Made by a program: the position numbers and the translations under genes. Below, one piece after another: positions 15,547 to 24,665 of a DNA stretch of 34,418 nt (positions within the stretch are counted from its first letter, which is position 1; each line of letters begins with the position of its first letter). This DNA is from a bacterium BMS3Abin15 (GTDB taxonomy: Bacteria; Patescibacteriota; Minisyncoccia; Moranbacterales; 2-12-FULL-40-10): positions 1-34,418 of the forward strand of contig BDTH01000055.1 of NCBI GenBank assembly GCA_002923195.1, read 5' to 3'. A model generated the notes under the pieces. It was given only the letters and a program-made list of their open reading frames with translations. It ran no database searches and was not told the DNA's origin.

Positions 15547-18069
15547 TTAAGCTTTATTAAGCGTCTCACTCTCTTCACTAGGAACATTAGCTAGTTTGGT
15601 TTTTTCCATAATCTCCCGATTAACAATGTCTATATCGCGACCATATTTAAGCCGAGAAAGTTCTTTTAGATTGTTAGCAATTTCCTGATCGCCTGCAGTA
15701 GGCGGGTTAGTTTTCATATTAAAAGGCTTGGTAGACTCGCTATTTATCAATAGTCGCACGAAACAGTTATAGTTATCAACATTAACAAGATCATTAGCAG
15801 TAAATACTGGTTCGAATTGTTTTTCTAGGAATTCAGCGTCTTCCGGTCCTATTCGAAAAGTGCATATTGATCCAATGTTTCCGAAAACTGCTTTTGAGAT
15901 TTCTTCACTAAGTTGTCCAATAAATTGGTGAGCGATAATTAAGTTTAGTCGGTATTTCCTAGCCTCTGAAAGAATTTGAGAGATGGAGTTAGTAGTAACA
16001 TTTTGAAATTCATCGATATAGAGATAGAAATCTTCTCTTTGTTCTTGCGGTATATTAACCCGGGAAAGTGCCGCCATTAAAAGCTTACCTATAACCACCA
16101 TTCCCAAGAGATAGCTATTGATCTCTCCTATCTTACCCTTGGAAAGGTTGATTAGTAGTATCTTTTTTTCATCCATAATTTGGCGGAAATTCAAAGTGCT
16201 TTTTTGCTGAGCAATAATCGGGCGCATCATATCATTGGCAATAAAAGTAGTAAGCTTGGATGTAATATAGGGAACCATATTGGCTAGAGCCGCCTCTCCT
16301 CCGGCTTTTTCTGCTTCCTTGGTCCAAAAATCAACCACTATTGGATTCTTACAACGTGAAAGTTTCATACGCCTAAAATCCTCATCTGCTAAAACTTTCG
16401 GGATTTCCATTAATGTAGATCCTGATTCAGGATTATCCATCACTAGAAGCATCGCGTTTCTTGCGTATTGCTCAAACATCGGGCCACCGGTTTGCTTAAG
16501 GTCATAAAGTTTGTCAAAAATACTAATCATCTCATTGATTACAAAAGTTTTCTCCTCTGGACGATCATACTCCAACATATTAAGTCCGAATGGGCGTTCT
16601 ACATCAGAAGGATCAAAAATAATGACGTCTTCTGCTCGTTCTTTAGGAATAGATGCCAGAATATCCTCAATCGCATCACCATGAGGATCAATGAAGCAGA
16701 CCCCCTTTCCATTCTTAACGTCTTGTTTTGCCATTTCCTGAAGAAATGATGACTTACCAGTACCTGTTTGCCCGACAACATACAAGTGTCTCCTTCTGTC
16801 ATCATCCGCCAGTCGAATATCAGTCTTTACGCCTCGATAATCATTATATCCCAATACAATTCCTTCCTGGGGAATATTAGATGGAGGCGGAGCTGCTCCG
16901 GCTTTCAGCCATTTTATTTTTGGGGTTTCCGTAGTGGAAATAGGGAAATGAAAAATACTGGCAATTTCTTCAGTGTTTAAAATCATTGAGTTTCTCTCTT
17001 TAAAATTCCTAAAAATATAATCAAAGGAAACGTTTTTACCCTTAGTTCTTTTATTTATAGCAAAGTGATTTATGTCCGGATTCTCAAATTGGGTAAAAGC
17101 ATTCTCTAGGTGGGACAATATTTCATCAGACCTCTGTTGTGTTTTCGCAGAAGCTATAAGGCGAATATTAACTCTAAACCCCGCTTTCTTAGACTTTCCT
17201 TCAATAGACTTGATGAGCTCTTGCTCTTCGGGAGTAAGTTGAACAGCTTTATTCTCCTGCCACGAATCTCTGTTTTTTCTTTCATCTCCATACAAAACAC
17301 CCGCCACCTCTTGGCTCAAGTCCTTGCCCATATATCTTCCTACATTCTTAACCAAGGAATCCGCCTGTGCATCTTTAAGTTGCTTGCCTTGTTGCATCTT
17401 ATGAGCAATTGACTTCCCCATCGTTCTCCACCCTTTTCCTGCTGTGCTAAGAATTAACTGTATCGCTGCTCCCTCTTCGGCTGACTGGAGCTTGCTTAAG
17501 GCATTGGAAATTTCATTGAGAGGATCAACATTCATCGCTTCATACGTTTTAATAGGAAGAGCATATCTGTTTTTTAGTTTTAGCGCCGCCACTGACGTAA
17601 AGCTGCCAGGAGAAAAAATCGTGTAATCAGGCACTTTTTCAATAGAAGAATTAGGAAAATAGCTATGGACCTGCTTTTCCACAGACTCCCTGAATTTTCT
17701 TGGAATAGCCAAATAAAAAAATATTTCTTCGCTGTTGGAAGGATTAACAATTTCTAAAGAGATATGGGGATTGCCATAAAACAAACGCCGCAAGGATTTC
17801 TTTTCTTTAATATTAGCCAGAGTAGTAAGAAGCTGTTCCATGGAACCAATTTCTTCCTTCCACGATTCTCGGCCCTTGTCTCCTTCCTCGGAATTTTTTA
17901 ACACCTTGGCTACGCGGACAATCTCAATATCCATATTTACTGAACGGTTTATTTGGGATTTAAAAGTTAAAAAGCTGCGCATTATTAAAAAAACACCGCT
18001 GACAAAAGCCATCAGCGACAACATCGCTGCCAAGGGAACGAGAATTAAGTTGAAATCAAGGGATGGCAT
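15547..18069 (-). CDS. VirD4/TraD-like type IV secretion ATPase, 840 aa
   Basis: Coupling-type ATPases pump DNA or protein through T4SS channels. An N-terminal hydrophobic helix (about 9-32) anchors a large N-domain (to ~390). The ATPase core has Walker A GQTGTGKS at 433-440, then FIDPHGD (459-465) and FGLNMLEYD, and Walker B FYLYIDEFQ at 681-689 with D686-E687. The sensor-like segment QILSEARKYRLNLIIAHQ follows, closing with the TraM-recognition-like FRIGPEDAEFLEKQF and the C-terminal region. All catalytic motifs are intact. This is the form common in CPR genomes, next to VirB2-like pilins, DUF5663 and a LysM-like protein. No VirB4, VirB6 or relaxase gene is present in the window. Confidence 0.88.
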   Translation of the reverse strand: MPSLDFNLILVPLAAMLSLMAFVSGVFLIMRSFLTFKSQINRSVNMDIEIVRVAKVLKNSEEGDKGRESWKEEIGSMEQLLTTLANIKEKKSLRRLFYGNPHISLEIVNPSNSEEIFFYLAIPRKFRESVEKQVHSYFPNSSIEKVPDYTIFSPGSFTSVAALKLKNRYALPIKTYEAMNVDPLNEISNALSKLQSAEEGAAIQLILSTAGKGWRTMGKSIAHKMQQGKQLKDAQADSLVKNVGRYMGKDLSQEVAGVLYGDERKNRDSWQENKAVQLTPEEQELIKSIEGKSKKAGFRVNIRLIASAKTQQRSDEILSHLENAFTQFENPDINHFAINKRTKGKNVSFDYIFRNFKERNSMILNTEEIASIFHFPISTTETPKIKWLKAGAAPPPSNIPQEGIVLGYNDYRGVKTDIRLADDDRRRHLYVVGQTGTGKSSFLQEMAKQDVKNGKGVCFIDPHGDAIEDILASIPKERAEDVIIFDPSDVERPFGLNMLEYDRPEEKTFVINEMISIFDKLYDLKQTGGPMFEQYARNAMLLVMDNPESGSTLMEIPKVLADEDFRRMKLSRCKNPIVVDFWTKEAEKAGGEAALANMVPYITSKLTTFIANDMMRPIIAQQKSTLNFRQIMDEKKILLINLSKGKIGEINSYLLGMVVIGKLLMAALSRVNIPQEQREDFYLYIDEFQNVTTNSISQILSEARKYRLNLIIAHQFIGQLSEEISKAVFGNIGSICTFRIGPEDAEFLEKQFEPVFTANDLVNVDNYNCFVRLLINSESTKPFNMKTNPPTAGDQEIANNLKELSRLKYGRDIDIVNREIMEKTKLANVPSEESETLNKA

Positions 18070-18118
18070 TTTTTGTTTTTATCCGTTCGAGAACAGATAA
18101 ATTTTTCTGTTACTATTT

Positions 18119-18556
18119 TTATATTTGTATCTCCTCGATAAGTCCTTTTTTAATTAACGCGTCATGAAGTTCGTCTGCCAACAATTTATCATGGAACATA
18201 TCCAAGACATAATTATCTTCTATGTGCTTGGCGACCTTAACAGCATGGATTACTCCTTTATTCATAGCAACATCTACGAGTTGTTGAACCTGGCTTTCAG
18301 CGTCAGTATTTTCAAAAGCATTCTTGGCGTCCGATTCAACTCTCTCTTTACTATTATCTTGAATTTTAGTATGGCGACTTTTTATTTTAGATAATATTTT
18401 ACCATAGGCACTCTCTCTTTTTGCTTTGGCCACTTCTTTTGGTTTTTCTTTTTCAATTTTTGCAACATCGTCTTCGGATTCTTTTTTGGCTCCTTTGAAT
18501 TTATTTTCTAAATCGAGATCTTTTTCATTAATGGGTTCTAAATTTGATTTTGGCAT
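18119..18556 (-). CDS. Conserved T4SS-linked cytoplasmic protein, 145 aa
   Basis: A charged, probably disordered N-terminal half (Lys/Glu-rich, 1-75) leads to a compact helical C-terminus: ESQVQQLVDVAMNKGVIHAVKVAKHIEDNYVLDMFHDKLL. The end, ELHDALIKKGLIEE, reads like an amphipathic helix pair. No membrane segment or catalytic motif is visible. It lies 49 bases upstream of the VirD4-like gene and downstream of the DUF5663 gene. From memory, this neighbour order recurs in CPR T4SS-like loci. A structural or regulatory cytoplasmic partner of the ATPase is a fair inference only. Confidence 0.7.
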   Translation of the reverse strand: MPKSNLEPINEKDLDLENKFKGAKKESEDDVAKIEKEKPKEVAKAKRESAYGKILSKIKSRHTKIQDNSKERVESDAKNAFENTDAESQVQQLVDVAMNKGVIHAVKVAKHIEDNYVLDMFHDKLLADELHDALIKKGLIEEIQI

Positions 18557-18620
18557 AAAATTATAAATCTCTAACCAACACTAATTTTATCCGTGATAAT
18601 TAGCGTCGAGTTCGAGTAAG

Positions 18621-18926
18621 TTACCTGCTTATATCCTCCTTCATTTCTTCTTTAAAATCATCAATGACTCCCTGAACCATGTTTTCATAGTTTTGTATGT
18701 TGGATTTCAAAAATTCCTCAAGTTGCTGAGGTTCTGCTCCTTTCTTTATCATCTTTTCATATTCAGATCTGCCATGATCACTCAATTTTTCCATAGTCTC
18801 CAAAAAAATTCTTTTTAAGAGAACTTCTGTTGTTTTTATGAGTAATTCCTGTTGCCTATCTTCGGGAAGATTATCTAGTCCCAACTCTTTAACAAGCTGC
18901 TCTTGTAATTTGTCTTGGCTATTCAT
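18621..18926 (-). CDS. DUF5663-type protein, 101 aa
   Basis: An all-helical, acidic, small protein. The start LVKELGLDNLPEDRQQELLIKTTEVLLKRIFLETMEKL and the end NYENMVQGVIDDFKEEMKED match what I recall as DUF5663, a family largely confined to CPR and often beside T4SS-like genes. There is no membrane segment, Cys pair or catalytic motif. It sits between the LysM-like large protein (54 bases upstream) and the 145-aa protein (64 bases downstream), consistent with one operon. Function is unknown. The family call rests on recall of the sequence pattern and was not searched. Confidence 0.75.
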   Translation of the reverse strand: MNSQDKLQEQLVKELGLDNLPEDRQQELLIKTTEVLLKRIFLETMEKLSDHGRSEYEKMIKKGAEPQQLEEFLKSNIQNYENMVQGVIDDFKEEMKEDISR

Positions 18927-18980
18927 AATATTGTTTTTTATGACTTAATTATAGCACAAAGGCTGTTTTTTATCCTGTTT

Positions 18981-21350
18981 CTACTTGGAGAATAATTTAT
19001 CAAAATTCGCTTTAATAAATTTTTCTACTGACATTTTTCCGGCCAATCCCTTTTCAGTCCCAGACAAATTATTATAGATATCTTTAATGCTTTTTTGAAG
19101 ATTGCGAATCTCATTATAATCATAATCTTCTCCGACAACATATTCAGCGCCAAGGGTATGATAGGACCCTAACTTCATAAAGCTTCCCATTTTAATAGAG
19201 GAAACTTTATCATAATCTCCAGAAAACATATGAAATTTTTCATAAAGGCTACCTGTAATAACATTCCTATTGATTTCCGGAGCAACTTCCGCACTTGCTG
19301 ACACTATAGCTTCTGCATCAGCTCCACTATCTACCACACTATCGCTCTCTGGCCCAATGATAGAAACATGATCTCCATTTTCTGATGCGATGCCTCCTTG
19401 TGATTCTGTTTCTGGAGATGCTCCACTTTCCGAAAGATATCCTAATCCTTCAGAATCACCAACTTCTGTTATGCTTATATTTTCCGGATTGATATTTATT
19501 TCCGCTCCTGGATGGATCAAACTGGGAGGACCGCCGGGAAATTCATCGGCATTATTTTCTGCAAATTCAAGCGCCATCCTATGGGCAATTTGTCCAGAAT
19601 CAAAATTTACCCCTCCATGTAAGTCACTGTATTTGTCAATCATTTCCGGGTGGTTATTCAAATACTTTATTAATGTTCCTTCAAGGCTACTTCCTTTTTC
19701 AACTGTCAGTTCAACTGGAGCAGTGACATCAACTGGTTGCGGAACTATTTCAATTTGTTCTGGAGCAGATTCAGTTTCCAAGAAAGATTGTTCCGAGCTA
19801 GGTCCAGCCATAGATTCCGGGCTGGATCCCGTTGCTGTTTCTTCCCCTGCAGCAGAAACCGCTTCTTCTCCTCGAAAATGATCCATAATCTCCCTTCCTA
19901 TATAATGCCCGGCAATAGAAAGCGCAACACCAGAAGTAATAGCTCCTATTGTGCGCCACCTGGCGGCTAATTTTCTTTTTTCAATTTCTTTGTCAACGTT
20001 TTGTATCCTTTTATTAAGAATATTATTTAGCGATTCAAAGTCTATTTTTCCGTTATTCAATCTTGAAGTTTCCACATTACTTTCTGCCTTACTCCTTGCT
20101 CTTTTTTCCCTTCCTTTTTCAGCCCTAGCTTCAAACATTTGTTTGAATCCAATTGAGGAAGCGCTAACGCTGAATATTCTCATGGCGCCTATGGCCAATA
20201 CTCCGCCAGTAGCTACAACTCCTCCAACTGCCGAAGTTGCAAAACCGATACCCATCATTCCTATCCCGATTAAAAGCTTTTTCTTTCGCGGTAATCGGCG
20301 ATAACTATTTACTATGCCCTCGTAGCTGTTTTTTATTTTCTCGGGCCATTTCTTATTTTCTATTTTTTTGCCAACTCTTACATTTTCGAGATTTAAATAT
20401 TCAGTTCTTTGCAGCCAATCAGACATTATATCTGCCCCGGCTTCGTCGCCTGTTGTTTCCTTAATATAATCTTTATACTTACCTAGACTTTCTTTATACT
20501 CTTTTTTTGCCTCTTCATACTGATCATTAAATTTTCCCAGATCTACATCTTTATTTAAGCGAAAAACTTTCCTGAATACAGATATTTTCTTATCTCTTTC
20601 AAGGTCAAGTTTGACATACTTATCCCTAGCGGCCATTAATCTATCATCTAATTCTTCTAACTTATTATCACCATCCTTACCGCTCTCTCTTATTTCTTCA
20701 TTTACTTCTTCTACTTCTTCAGGAAAGTGCCTACTTATTTCTTCATTTGCTTTTTCTTTTCTTTCTTTTTCCGTTTCTTCAGATGATCTTACTTCGGAAA
20801 CAGTTTCTTTCTTCTTTTTTTCTTCTAGTGTTTTTGTTTCCTTTACCTTACTTATTTTTTCCGATTTTGTATCGGTTTTATTCGCCGAATCTTCTTTTTT
20901 TTCCGGCTTACCTCTTTTTTTTTGCAATTCACTAATAATCTCCTCGTTGGCTATTTCTATTTTTTCATAGACTTTCTTTTTTTCATTCCCATTTAGATTT
21001 TTGATATAATCCGTATGGATATTAATTTTCCATTTTCTCATTTGCTCGCCGTTTTTTATCTTTTCTAGTCTCGACTTTTTAAGCGTATCTATCGTATCAA
21101 GAGCAATTTCCAGCTCCTGTTCATTTCCAGCTTCTAGATTATTAAGTTTTTTGAGAAGTTGGTCTTCAACATCCTTTTTCAACTTTAAAATCTCTTTATT
21201 TTTTTTATCTTTTTCGCTCTGTCCTGCCGTTCCTTCAATATTAAGATCCCCAAGCTGTTCAGCAATGGAGTTATTTGCACGTTTTTCATCGCCTTCAGTA
21301 CTATAGATTGTGTCGTTTTCTGGCTCTGTTTCTTTTCTAACTATAATCAT
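18981..21350 (-). CDS. Large coiled-coil membrane protein with LysM-like region, 789 aa
   Basis: Residues 1-300 are strongly charged and helical (repeated KEK/EEK), a likely cytoplasmic coiled coil. A hydrophobic Gly/Ala-rich pair of helices (about 359-397) and a further helix (about 463-482) put it in the membrane. An acidic Ser/Pro linker (500-545) leads into a region at about 546-625: VEKGSSLEGTLIKYL, then LIHPGAEININ. This resembles a LysM-like module that could touch peptidoglycan. The last ~100 residues form a separate domain with GSLYEKFHMFSG and a helical end. It is the first gene of the T4SS-like run and has an extended -10 promoter. I infer an anchor or scaffold of the apparatus; no enzyme motif is seen. 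Confidence 0.75.
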   Translation of the reverse strand: MIIVRKETEPENDTIYSTEGDEKRANNSIAEQLGDLNIEGTAGQSEKDKKNKEILKLKKDVEDQLLKKLNNLEAGNEQELEIALDTIDTLKKSRLEKIKNGEQMRKWKINIHTDYIKNLNGNEKKKVYEKIEIANEEIISELQKKRGKPEKKEDSANKTDTKSEKISKVKETKTLEEKKKKETVSEVRSSEETEKERKEKANEEISRHFPEEVEEVNEEIRESGKDGDNKLEELDDRLMAARDKYVKLDLERDKKISVFRKVFRLNKDVDLGKFNDQYEEAKKEYKESLGKYKDYIKETTGDEAGADIMSDWLQRTEYLNLENVRVGKKIENKKWPEKIKNSYEGIVNSYRRLPRKKKLLIGIGMMGIGFATSAVGGVVATGGVLAIGAMRIFSVSASSIGFKQMFEARAEKGREKRARSKAESNVETSRLNNGKIDFESLNNILNKRIQNVDKEIEKRKLAARWRTIGAITSGVALSIAGHYIGREIMDHFRGEEAVSAAGEETATGSSPESMAGPSSEQSFLETESAPEQIEIVPQPVDVTAPVELTVEKGSSLEGTLIKYLNNHPEMIDKYSDLHGGVNFDSGQIAHRMALEFAENNADEFPGGPPSLIHPGAEININPENISITEVGDSEGLGYLSESGASPETESQGGIASENGDHVSIIGPESDSVVDSGADAEAIVSASAEVAPEINRNVITGSLYEKFHMFSGDYDKVSSIKMGSFMKLGSYHTLGAEYVVGEDYDYNEIRNLQKSIKDIYNNLSGTEKGLAGKMSVEKFIKANFDKLFSK

Positions 21351-21379
21351 GATTAATTATATGAATTTAATTTGAATTA

Positions 21380-21388
21380 ATTATAACA
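21380..21388 (-). promoter_or_regulatory. Extended -10 promoter for the T4SS-like operon
   Basis: On the minus strand TGTTATAAT: a TG one base before TATAAT. The nearest -35-like TTGATA lies too far upstream (21 bp), so the extended -10 would have to carry recognition. It lies ~30 bases before the start of the 789-aa gene. Confidence 0.5.
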
Positions 21389-21415
21389 CAGGCCTCATAT
21401 GCTTACTATCAAAAA

Positions 21416-21445
21416 TTGTGATAACAAGCGAGATTATGGTATAAT
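21416..21445 (+). promoter_or_regulatory. Promoter for the GT39-like gene
   Basis: TTGTGA (21416-21421), an 18-bp spacer and TATAAT (21440-21445), with TGG before the -10 forming an extended -10. The leader is about 35 nt. It is back to back with the minus-strand operon promoter. Confidence 0.7.
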
Positions 21446-21486
21446 TGCAGGGTATTTTTGAATATTAACCAAATCAATAAAATAAA

Positions 21487-23280
21487 ATGAATTTTCTCAA
21501 GAAATACTCCTCTCTTTTTGTCATAATAACTCTCGCTATTGTCTTATTTATCTCTATCATTGTTTCTTATCAGGAGTCAACTACATTTGATGAAAAGGCG
21601 CATATCGTAGCAGGTTATTCCTATGTAAAATATAATGATATGCGGCTTAATCCGGAACATCCGCCATTGCTTAAAGATATAGCAGGAGCTCCCCTTTTAT
21701 TAATGGACATTGATTTCCCGGACAAAAATGCACTATGGACAGATGGAGTCAATGAACAATGGAGCCTAGGAGACGAATTTATTAATTCCAACAATGTTGA
21801 CAAGGTTACTTTTTGGTCACGCTTTCCACTCATACTCATAGCCTTGCTTCTGGGATTTTTCATATTTCAGTGGACCAAAGAATTGGCTGGTACGGTTGCT
21901 GGTCTTTTTGCCTTAGTTTTATATTCTTTCGATCCTAATGTTTTGGGACATAATCATTACGTTACTACCGACATTGGAATCGCTGCTTTTATTTTTATCT
22001 CTTTCTACTTCTTTATTAAATTTCTTAAAAAGCCCAGCTGGAGAAATACCATCTTAGCTGGAATATTCTTGGGATTGGCACAACTTACAAAATTTTCCGC
22101 CGTGCTTCTATTTCCATTTTTCGCCTTAGTTATACTAATCTACGCTATGTCAAGAAAGAAGCCCGGATTTGTAAAAACATCCAACCTAAGGTTCAGGCTT
22201 GAAAATTTATGGAACTACATTGGAAAATACGTTCTCATAGCCGTAATTTGTTTTGCTGCAATCTGGATTCTATATTACTTGAATACATTTAACATGCCCT
22301 CAGATAAAATTGATGCAGTTGCTGATTGGGCGCTAACCAGTAAGGAAATAGGAGAAATAGCAAAAACAGTCATCGCAAATGTCAGTGGCGTAGCATTCTT
22401 CAAGCCCGTTGGCGCATATATGCTGGGTGTAGCCATGGTTTTTGCCAGAGTGGCAGGAGGAAATACTTACTATTTTCTCGGAAACGTTTCTAATGACGCA
22501 TCCCCCCTATATTTCCCACTGGTATTTTTAATAAAAGAAACTCTGCCCTTCCTGTTTTTATTATTATTCACTTCCCTGTATGCATTTTTTCAGATAATGG
22601 CAAATGTGCTCAGTAGAAAAGGAAATATAATCAAGAAAGTGTGGGAAGTATTAAGCGACTATTTAAGGACTGGCGTAGCTCAATATTCGATGTTTGGGTT
22701 TATTGCCTTATATTCATTTTTGAGCATTACTGGCAATTTAAACATCGGCTTCCGTCATCTTTTTCCCATTATGCCTTTTCTCTATGTTCTGATTGCTAAG
22801 AAAGTGTTTGATTTTCTAAAGAATATACGTTCTGAGAGTACTAGAAAAGTTTTCAATATTATTTTAGTAGTATTTGTTATTTGGATAGTTTTAATCCCTG
22901 TTGTTAGTTTTCCTAGCTACCTGTCCTATTTCAATGAACTGGTTGGCGGACCCAAAAACGGATACAAGTATGTTACTGATTCTAATGTAGATTGGGGGCA
23001 GGACTTAAAAAGATTACGGGATTGGGTTGAGGAAAATAATGTTGATAAGATCCGTGTTGACTATTTCGGCGGCTCTAGCCCAGAGTATTACTTGGGGGAT
23101 AAATATATTTCTTGGCACTCCAACTACGAACCGGAATCCGGGTGGTATGCAATTTCGATAAACTTTTTACAGGGCAACATTCACGAAAAAAGAGCGGCGG
23201 GAGAACAAGATTACAAATGGACATTAGATTATACTCCCATCCGCGTCGGTGATTCGATATTTGTGTATTATGTGAAATAG
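21487..23280 (+). CDS. GT39-like (PMT-type, GT-C) membrane glycosyltransferase, 597 aa
   Basis: GT-C enzymes use polyprenyl-phosphate sugars as donors and transfer them on the outer face of the membrane. The protein has an N-terminal helix (10-28), then the catalytic first loop with the acidic pair D35-E36 in STTFDEKAHIVAGYSYV and RLNPEHPPLLKDIAG. About ten hydrophobic helices follow, and then a soluble C-terminus with YVTDSNVDWGQDLKRLRDWV and DYFGGSSPEYYLG. That loop and the C-terminal WGQDL motif are typical of PMT-like CPR and bacterial enzymes that glycosylate proteins or lipids. Substrate is unknown. It has its own promoter and terminator and is monocistronic, divergent from the T4SS-like operon. 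Confidence 0.85.
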   Translation: MNFLKKYSSLFVIITLAIVLFISIIVSYQESTTFDEKAHIVAGYSYVKYNDMRLNPEHPPLLKDIAGAPLLLMDIDFPDKNALWTDGVNEQWSLGDEFINSNNVDKVTFWSRFPLILIALLLGFFIFQWTKELAGTVAGLFALVLYSFDPNVLGHNHYVTTDIGIAAFIFISFYFFIKFLKKPSWRNTILAGIFLGLAQLTKFSAVLLFPFFALVILIYAMSRKKPGFVKTSNLRFRLENLWNYIGKYVLIAVICFAAIWILYYLNTFNMPSDKIDAVADWALTSKEIGEIAKTVIANVSGVAFFKPVGAYMLGVAMVFARVAGGNTYYFLGNVSNDASPLYFPLVFLIKETLPFLFLLLFTSLYAFFQIMANVLSRKGNIIKKVWEVLSDYLRTGVAQYSMFGFIALYSFLSITGNLNIGFRHLFPIMPFLYVLIAKKVFDFLKNIRSESTRKVFNIILVVFVIWIVLIPVVSFPSYLSYFNELVGGPKNGYKYVTDSNVDWGQDLKRLRDWVEENNVDKIRVDYFGGSSPEYYLGDKYISWHSNYEPESGWYAISINFLQGNIHEKRAAGEQDYKWTLDYTPIRVGDSIFVYYVK

Positions 23281-23290
23281 TTTTTTATAG

Positions 23291-23344
23291 AAAACACCTA
23301 CGTAGTTTTTATCCGCCCTTGGCGGAAACCACGTAGGTGTTTTA
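23291..23344. terminator. Large bidirectional terminator hairpin
   Basis: AAAACACCTACGT pairs with ACGTAGGTGTTTT. An inner ATCCGCC / GGCGGA hairpin forms the tip. T-runs lie on both sides. It ends the GT39-like gene and the minus-strand Cys-rich mini-gene. Confidence 0.8.
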
Positions 23345-23454
23345 ATTTAGGTCATAATAACATTACAGGTGGTACAGCATGGAAGCACTGTTCCGGACTG
23401 CAAGGAAAGAGTATCAGCCGCAGAGTCATGTGCCGGCCTGTATTCGATGTGTAC

Positions 23455-23625
23455 TTAATCACAGCCATCTTTGCTTCCATCATGATATTTTTTCGCAAGC
23501 AATTCTTTATGACGCTCCACGCAACAGCCTTTGTCCGCAAGCTTATGCGCTTTGCAATCATGCATATGCAAACGGCCGCTGCATATAGTGCAATACTGTT
23601 TTGGGCACGTACATTCGTCTTGCAT
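23455..23625 (-). CDS. Cys/His-rich mini-protein, 56 aa, putative zinc binder
   Basis: ATG at 23625-23623 follows GGGGAGGG, a strong ribosome binding site. TAA is at 23457-23455. The sequence starts MQDECTCPKQYCTICSGR and continues with HMHDCKAHK, KGCCVERHKE, ending DGC-D. Eight Cys and five His in 56 residues suggest one or two zinc sites of treble-clef or knuckle type (CxC, CxxC, HxxxC, CC). Another possibility is metal storage or sensing. A good ribosome binding site, a terminator downstream and an upstream TTGACA support a real, separately regulated gene. The longer overlapping frames there are out of phase and lack a ribosome binding site. I do not recognise the family. Confidence 0.75.
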   Translation of the reverse strand: MQDECTCPKQYCTICSGRLHMHDCKAHKLADKGCCVERHKELLAKKYHDGSKDGCD

Positions 23626-23676
23626 AATTCCCTCCCCTTGTATCGGATTTTAAATGACCATTTTTAATTTCAGTAA

Positions 23677-23706
23677 AGCCTATCATAAAAAAAATTCCCG
23701 TGTCAA
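23677..23706 (-). promoter_or_regulatory. Possible promoter for the Cys-rich mini-gene
   Basis: Minus strand TTGACA (23706-23701), an 18-bp spacer with a T8 run, then TAGGCT. The -35 is perfect and the -10 weak. An alternative TAAAAT lies nearer the gene. Confidence 0.35.
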
Positions 23707-23747
23707 GGGACTAAAATCGGATTGAAATCGCAAAACTAATTAAAGAA

Positions 23748-24665
23748 TTATTCTTCGGTATCTTTTTTATTATCTTGTCCGACGCGCTCCGCGGTCGGAT
23801 CCCCGACCTTGTCTTTGTCGAGCGTCGGGGCTTCCTCATCACTATTTTTTACCTTATAATAAATTTTATTTTCTACCCTTAGGTCAACATATTCCAGTTC
23901 TTTTTTTATTTCGTCGGTTATTTTTTGCTCCAGGAAAGTCTTAAGAGTTCGAATGGATTGATCCAGTGGAATCTGAGAGCTAAGATGGATATCCCAGCCA
24001 TCATTTGTGTTGATTTTAATCACTTCAGATAACTTAGTCGTAGTGCTGTACTCATCTGAAATTTTAATATTCAATTCCCTTTTAAGTTTTTCCCTTATTT
24101 CGGTCACAAACTTTACATAATCCTCATCCAATATTTTTTCTCCGATATCAATAGGCTTAGCGCTCATATCAACCAACCTGACTAGGTTGTTTTCCTTAAT
24201 TTCCCTGGATTCAAAGTCAGCCCAAGCGTAAGCATAGCCCTGTTCATCAATAATATAGCAAGGCCCTTTGGAGCACCAAAGAATTAATGATTCTCTTTCT
24301 TCTATTTTGACATTTATAGTATCGGGAAAATTCTTTTCAACCTCTACCTGTCTTATTTTTTTAAATTCACCTGCCAACTCTTTTTTTATTTTTCCGCTTA
24401 GCACAAGCAGGAAATTATCTTTGGGAAATATCCATAAATATTTTCCGTCCAAAAGAGACTCCAGTTTGTTGTAAACTTTTTCGTATTCCAATTCTTCCAC
24501 GCCCTCTAGGTTCAAATAATTAACTCGAAGAAAAAGCGAGAAAATAAGAATATAAATTACTACCCCTGCGAAAGCAAAAAGAAGAAAGAAATAGACAATT
24601 TTAAAAAAAAGCGATTGCCCCTCCCTTTTTTTTACTGATATTCTTTTTTGGGGTTGACTAAGCAT
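23748..24665 (-). CDS. ftsQ: FtsQ/DivIB-like cell-division protein
   Basis: FtsQ is a bitopic scaffold of the divisome. A basic cytoplasmic tail (1-20) and one membrane helix (about 22-46) are followed by a POTRA domain (about 48-130: VNYLNLEGVEELEYEKVY, then VEVEKNFPDTINVKIEERESLILW). A beta domain runs to ~270 (CYIIDEQGYAYAWADF; ELEYVDLRVENKIYYKV). The last ~30 residues (TLDKDKVGDPTAERVGQDNKK) come from GC-rich palindromes (23779-23830) and are probably not functional. Length (305 aa) is typical. The gene starts 68 bases after the DUF559 gene. Its 5' leader, with a TTTGCATCATTAGTATT core, is shared with a GT4 gene. No Shine-Dalgarno motif is visible. Confidence 0.85.
   Translation of the reverse strand: MLSQPQKRISVKKREGQSLFFKIVYFFLLFAFAGVVIYILIFSLFLRVNYLNLEGVEELEYEKVYNKLESLLDGKYLWIFPKDNFLLVLSGKIKKELAGEFKKIRQVEVEKNFPDTINVKIEERESLILWCSKGPCYIIDEQGYAYAWADFESREIKENNLVRLVDMSAKPIDIGEKILDEDYVKFVTEIREKLKRELNIKISDEYSTTTKLSEVIKINTNDGWDIHLSSQIPLDQSIRTLKTFLEQKITDEIKKELEYVDLRVENKIYYKVKNSDEEAPTLDKDKVGDPTAERVGQDNKKDTEE
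23779..23830. repeat. Two GC-rich hairpins in the ftsQ 3' tail
   Basis: CCGAC/GTCGG (23779-23798) and CCCCGAC/GTCGGGG (23801-23830). They encode the charged tail of FtsQ in frame and resemble the palindromic insertions elsewhere in the window. Confidence 0.6.

Noticed and set aside
23352-23561. 69-aa minus-strand ORF
   Set aside because: Out of phase with the Cys-rich mini-gene, no ribosome binding site, no family-like composition.
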